From contig NC_080585.1 of assembly GCF_029962835.1 (NCBI RefSeq), positions 58,825,443-58,889,442 of the forward strand: a stretch of DNA of 64,000 nt, read 5' to 3'. The translations under genes were made by a program, and so were the position numbers. This document shows, piece by piece, positions 60,001 to 64,000 of this stretch. Positions within the stretch are counted from its first letter, which is position 1. Every line of letters begins with the position of its first letter. The stretch comes from Magnolia sinica. Taxonomy: Eukaryota; Streptophyta; Magnoliopsida; Magnoliales; Magnoliaceae. The notes beneath the pieces were generated by a model. That model searched no databases. It saw only the letters and a list, made by a program, of their open reading frames with translations, and was not told the DNA's origin.

Positions 60001-60199
60001 GATTTAGCGTTGAATCCCATATTTCAGAGTAACATAGCGCTAACGATTCTACAAGTTTTGAGTCATGCAGATCAAATTTAAAGTGATTGATGCTAATTTC
60101 ACAAGCAATCGAGTTTAGCGCTAATTACCCCACAAATAGCTTCTAAGGAAAATAGAGGTAGTACTCGGGTCTTGGCACAAAATTTTTCGTGTCATTACA
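57096..60199 (-). repeat. 5' LTR of the Tekay-like element
   Basis: 3104 bp, paired with 46958-50065. It would hold the element's promoter at an unresolved position. Confidence 0.95.
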
Positions 60200-60204
60200 C
60201 ACTG

Positions 60205-60883
60205 CTTAGATTATCACCAAAGATACAACGTATGAGGTTTCCAAGTGTACGATTCTCCACTTTTGTTTGTCCATCCGTTTAGAGATGGTAAGCACTTCTA
60301 AACTGCAATGTGGTGTCAAATTGTCGCCACAAAGTCATCCAAAAGTGTCTAAGGAACTTGGTATTGTGATATAAGGTAATAGTCTTGGGGACACCATGTA
60401 GTCGCACGACCTCTTTGAAGAATAGATTAGCCACATGGGTCACATCGAGAGTCTTCTTGCACGGGATGAAGTGGGCCATCTTGGAGAACCTGTCAACCAA
60501 CATAAATTCTAAATCCATACATCATTGGGTCCGCGGAAGACCTAGCACGAAATCCATGGACAAATCCTCTTAAGGGCCATCAAGTACATGTAAAGGGGTG
60601 TAAAGGCCTGTGTTCTGTGACTGCCCCTTATATGTTTGACATGTATAGCACATCTACACCGCTTTCCCGACATCCCTCTTCAAATGTAGCTAGAAGTATT
60701 GTTCCTCCAAAAGGGTCATCATCTTATCTCCCCCTAAGTGATCATCGAGGCCATCGCCATATAACTCTTGAATGACGTGCTCTTGTAGTGAACTTCGTGG
60801 AATGCATAATTAGTTTCCCTTGAGGAGAAAATAGTCATGGATATGCAGGACACTTGGTTGACTCGCCTTGCATCTAACTCACT
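60205..60883 (-). pseudogene. Reina-like Ty3/gypsy integrase, N-terminal and core remnant
   Basis: Minus strand shows the zinc-finger half 'KAVQMCYTCQTYKGQSQNTG'-like sequence near 60680-60600 (broken), then '[19 protein letters not shown]' and '[16 protein letters not shown]' (60500-60385), and 'SAYHL' (60280) before a stop. The canonical SDRD after KTIT is degraded (LYHN). It joins 46957 downwards to complete the integrase when the Tekay-like element is removed. Confidence 0.85.
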
Positions 60884-62068
60884 TGTAACACCCCGTACTT
60901 TTCAATACTTGGGTGTTACCATTATAATCTAAATTAACATATTTCTGTGAAGGTACATGCCTAACTTGCATTATTCCCCATCAACTGATTCACAATCCTC
61001 CCATTTCAACCGTTGATTCTCAAAGGGGGCCATCACATTAACATACACGACATCGAACTTCAGAACACCAATTTATGGACAGCTCATCTTGATAAAATTG
61101 TACACAATATCTGGTTAACCGAATGAACCATACATTTATAAATTCAGCTTATGATTAATAAGAACCACTGTTCTTTGGGCCCACAACATTTTAAATCTAA
61201 CAATTTGTCCCTTAATCAAGTATTTTGAATACATGGTTATAGAAGAAACCATTAAGTTTCCTCTAGATTAGGCAAGGAATCCTAGGAGTCACTAATGATT
61301 AGGTTTTAAATTGATTTGACCGTCAGATTGGCGGTATCAATAAATTAAACCAAGATAACTTGGTGTAACCCACTTGAGCCATAGATCTAACTCATAGTTG
61401 GAATGATGGCATATTTAGGATATTAAAACCTAATGATTGGGGAAGATTTCTCTGAACATCACTGTGGAGCCCACCTATACACCTTAGTGCACATCAACAT
61501 GTGTACACATGTTAACCACCAAACCCATCATTCCAATCAAATAAGGCTAACCCAATAAACACTCGAAAAAGAGGAATTTCCTCTCTTTGATCGATTTCCC
61601 GCCCAAACCTTATTTAAATGGACACATTTCATTCTCACTGACTATGGCCCACGATGATCATCCATGTGAATGATCCAAACCGTCCACCATGGAGCATGAG
61701 ATTCTGACTAAAACCTCATAATTTTCACACACTAGGGCACACGAGAAGGTGCATAGTGTCGATCAAAAACATCTATTATGTGAGCGGATATACAGATGGA
61801 CAATGCCCATATTTTTTTAATCGTGGCCCACCATTAGGACCCATTCGTGAAATCTGAGTCATTCATCGTGCCAAGCACTTAATTTCAACCAAAACCCATA
61901 ACTTTTACACGCATTTACACTCGTGCATGCGCACAATCTTGGGCACAAGAGGAGTCATGTGCGGCCGTTGTTCTGAGAATGGGAATCATTTGCTGCCAGC
62001 TTGGCAATCTTTATGAGGTAGGATCCGTAGATCCCAACCTTCCATTTTAGGATTTCCATAGGTAGAGC
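60884..62068. mobile_element. LTR-like fragment, start only, interrupted by a copia element
   Basis: Begins TGTAACACCCCGTACTTTTC directly inside the Reina-like gene, the same style of start as the family A LTRs. The sequence after the start does not match family A. It runs without coding content to the copia LTR at 62069, and its other end must lie outside the window. Assigned by its start motif and the way it breaks the integrase gene. Confidence 0.55.
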
Positions 62069-62959
62069 TGTTGGAATATTTGGTTGAATCAAATAGACTA
62101 TTAAAATCGAGAACCAAAAAAGAAAATAAAAATTAAGAAAGAAGACTTATTAAATTGAGTTGAGCCGTGACGTGAGTCACTCGACCTGAAATCGAATTTG
62201 CTCCCCTTAGACAGCGTCCCAAGTGCAACAGGTTTCCAGAGCAATTGACCTTCAGGATACAACAACTATGACCCGGTCCTAGCGGTGCACTCACTGTACG
62301 TGGGCTCGAACCACTTGCATTTTAACCCGAAAGTACTGATTTAACTCAACGACGAACTTAGCCAACAAAACTTATAAACTAGAACAAATAGAGTTTTATA
62401 AGAGGAGAAAGGAATTTTTCATAATTTAGAAATTGAAACAGAAGTCCATATATAGACTCCGAAGTGATGCATTAAGCACCCTTTTGAAAAGGTTTGGTCC
62501 GTTGGGTTTAAACCCAACAGGTGCGACCAACTGAACAGTCACATCTCTCTGGTTTAAAATAAAAAGGTGCAAGTGCAAGTATACTCTCGGATTAATAAAG
62601 TCTTGCAAGTACCCATACACACACACACACATGGGTACACCTGCACCCGCACCGGCGCCCAGCCCATCCCATTGCATCATGCACCCGTATGCGCATATGG
62701 ACACGGACTCAGACTCAGACTCGGTTAAGCTCGACATGGCAAGGCTCGGCTTAACTCAGCGCCCCCCCCCCCCCCCCTCAAGGACCAAATTTAAATTTAC
62801 AAGGCAAAAAGCCTATCTTATATACAAGAAGATTTTCTTGGGTAAATTCGATGTGGGACAAAACCCACAACTCAAAAACATCAGAAATTTCAAATGAGAA
62901 GGGAAAACAAAATATTTGAAATTCTAATTTTAAAATAAATTTTGAAACAAAATACAACA
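62069..62959 (-). repeat. 3' LTR of a second Ty1/copia element (891 bp)
   Basis: On the minus strand it starts TGTTGTATTTTGTTTC and ends TATTCCAACA, with a 5-bp inverted terminus TGTTG/CAACA. A purine tract (minus-strand GTAGGGGAT, 62960-62968) precedes it. It holds a CA run (62617-62632) and a run of 16 C (62762-62777). The expected target duplication on this side is AGAGC (62064-62068); the partner is outside the window. Confidence 0.85.
62762..62777. repeat. Homopolymer run of 16 C
   Basis: Uninterrupted poly-C on the plus strand (poly-G on the minus) inside the copia LTR. A likely sequencing and assembly soft spot. Confidence 0.95.
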
Positions 62960-64000
62960 ATCCCCTACATGTTTTAAAATAAAAAGTCTTTTAGGTTAAA
63001 GCGTAATAATTGTGCAATGGTATCAGTGTCACCATAGACTTGAACCAACATTAGAGTAAGCAAAACAAGTCTAAAGGAATCAGGTGACACCATAGTCTTG
63101 AACCTGAATCTTTTTAGTGTAAATCACAAGTACATGTCACTCACATAACTCTTCCTCTGCAAGTGATTATGCGGTTGGTGCTTTTCGGCCATACACCATT
63201 ACATAGATTTCATAAGTGCTCTAGAGAATTCGCCTAGATTCTCATAGGAAGCGGCCTCCACCTCCATACTCATATAGGTGAATTCCATCAAGTGTATGCA
63301 GTAACAGTATACACCACCAAATATATGACTATAGATTTATTAAGAGTTATAAAAAACTCATCTTTCTACATTGTCGCTCGCACTGCTACACCATAGAAGC
63401 GGCTCATATATCTCAATGTAATCATCTACTTCGTGTCTTGTTATTTACATATTGAACCTATCTCATGGGATCTCCACTTGTATAGGTTGGGTTGCCGACA
63501 CTGGCAGCTCATATATTAGGTTTAGTCCAATTCCCTTCAATGTATCATTGACTAATCTTTTAGAGAGTCATTTGGTTAGAGGATCTCCTAGATTCTTTTT
63601 TGGCTTCACAAGTTAATAGATATGACTCTATCATACAATATGTGTTTCACTATGTTGTATCTGGGTCTAATATGTCTGCTCTTTCGATTATATATTTTAC
63701 TCTTTGCTTTTGCTACAGCTGCTTGACAATCACAATGAATAAATACGGCTGATACAGGCTTTGACCACAATGGTACATCAGCTAAGAGATTTCTAAGACA
63801 CTCGACTTCTAATCCAGCCTTTTCTAAGAAAATAAACTTAGATTCTATAGTTAATCAAGCGATACACGTCTGCTTGGTAGACTTCCAAGAGACTGTTCCT
63901 CCACCCAAAGTGAAAACATATCTGCTAGTGGATTTTGTCTCATCTGAATCAGTGATCTAGTTAGCATCATTGTATCCTTCTAATATAGTAGAATAACCAT
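62960..64000 (-). pseudogene. Second copia element: RNase H end and 3' untranslated part
   Basis: Minus strand from 64000 down: 'GYNDAN' near 63985, '[20 protein letters not shown]' (about 63936-63878), then 'ECLRNLLADVPLWSKP' (about 63800-63755) and 'HCDCQAAVAKAKSKIYN' (about 63740-63690), which is copia RNase H. Stops break the frame (for example after the CIA that follows KQT). From about 63590 to 62969 the sequence is non-coding. The rest of the element is outside the window. Confidence 0.82.

Larger units (their letters stand above)
46958..60199 (-). mobile_element. Full-length Tekay/Del-like Ty3/gypsy retrotransposon, 13.2 kb
   Basis: Two LTRs of 3108 and 3104 bp (46958-50065 and 57096-60199), both starting TGTAACGCCCT and ending TCATTACA, with the flanking duplication CACTG (46953-46957 and 60200-60204). 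The element is transcribed on the minus strand: 5' LTR at 57096-60199, primer site, extra ORF, gag, pol, purine tract, 3' LTR. Coding motifs and a C-terminal chromodomain place it among chromoviruses; long LTRs and motif style fit Tekay/Del. It inserted in a Reina-like integrase gene. LTRs are highly similar throughout, so it is the youngest insertion that can be dated here. Confidence 0.95.

Overview
This is a plant nuclear window made mostly of nested transposable elements, with one host gene. The evidence is a six-exon gene with GT-AG introns, plant-type LTR retrotransposons (a Tekay/Del-like chromovirus, Athila-like and Reina-like Ty3/gypsy fragments, two Ty1/copia elements), a Mutator-type foldback element, a tRNA-derived SINE and an RTE-type LINE tail. 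The many foldback repeats rich in GGGGCCCACC and 'atccacaccgtccatcc' suggest a TE-rich woody angiosperm, possibly a magnoliid. That placement is a low-confidence impression from sequence style.

Layout. 1-5377: a 4.3 kb solo-like LTR (called family B here) abutting a fragment of a second LTR family (A). 6286-9394: a solo family-A-type LTR with a perfect 5-bp target duplication (CTATG). 9395-13850: AT-rich sequence without recognisable genes. 13850-23640: a degenerate Athila-like gypsy element (minus strand) split by a minus-strand family-B LTR (14687-22977), which is itself split by a 3.9 kb giant foldback MULE-like element (17301-21198) with a 9-bp target duplication. 23640-26510: a cluster of palindromic foldback repeats just upstream of the gene. 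26808-35000: the host gene, encoding a 453-residue coiled-coil protein of a conserved plant family that I cannot name. 35619-35777: a SINE. 35943-45444: a decayed Ty1/copia element interrupted by a complete solo family-B LTR (39244-43195, target duplication ATCCA). 46180-60883: a Reina-like gypsy element split by a full-length 13.2 kb Tekay-like element (46958-60199, target duplication CACTG) with 3.1 kb LTRs, a tRNA-iMet primer site, a gag-pol frame and an extra ORF upstream of gag. 60884-64000: the start of another LTR, interrupted by a second copia element that runs off the window.

The host gene is the only locus that looks intact. All six coding exons are multiples of three with phase-0 junctions. 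The transposon genes are all broken. The Tekay-like element is the youngest: its LTRs align along their whole length, and its frames are broken by nonsense codons explicable as C-to-T change plus one clear small frameshift. The most unusual structure is the giant foldback MULE: two inverted arms of about 1.5 kb, each carrying a 21-bp minisatellite, around a loop that repeats part of one arm. It should fold into a very long hairpin.
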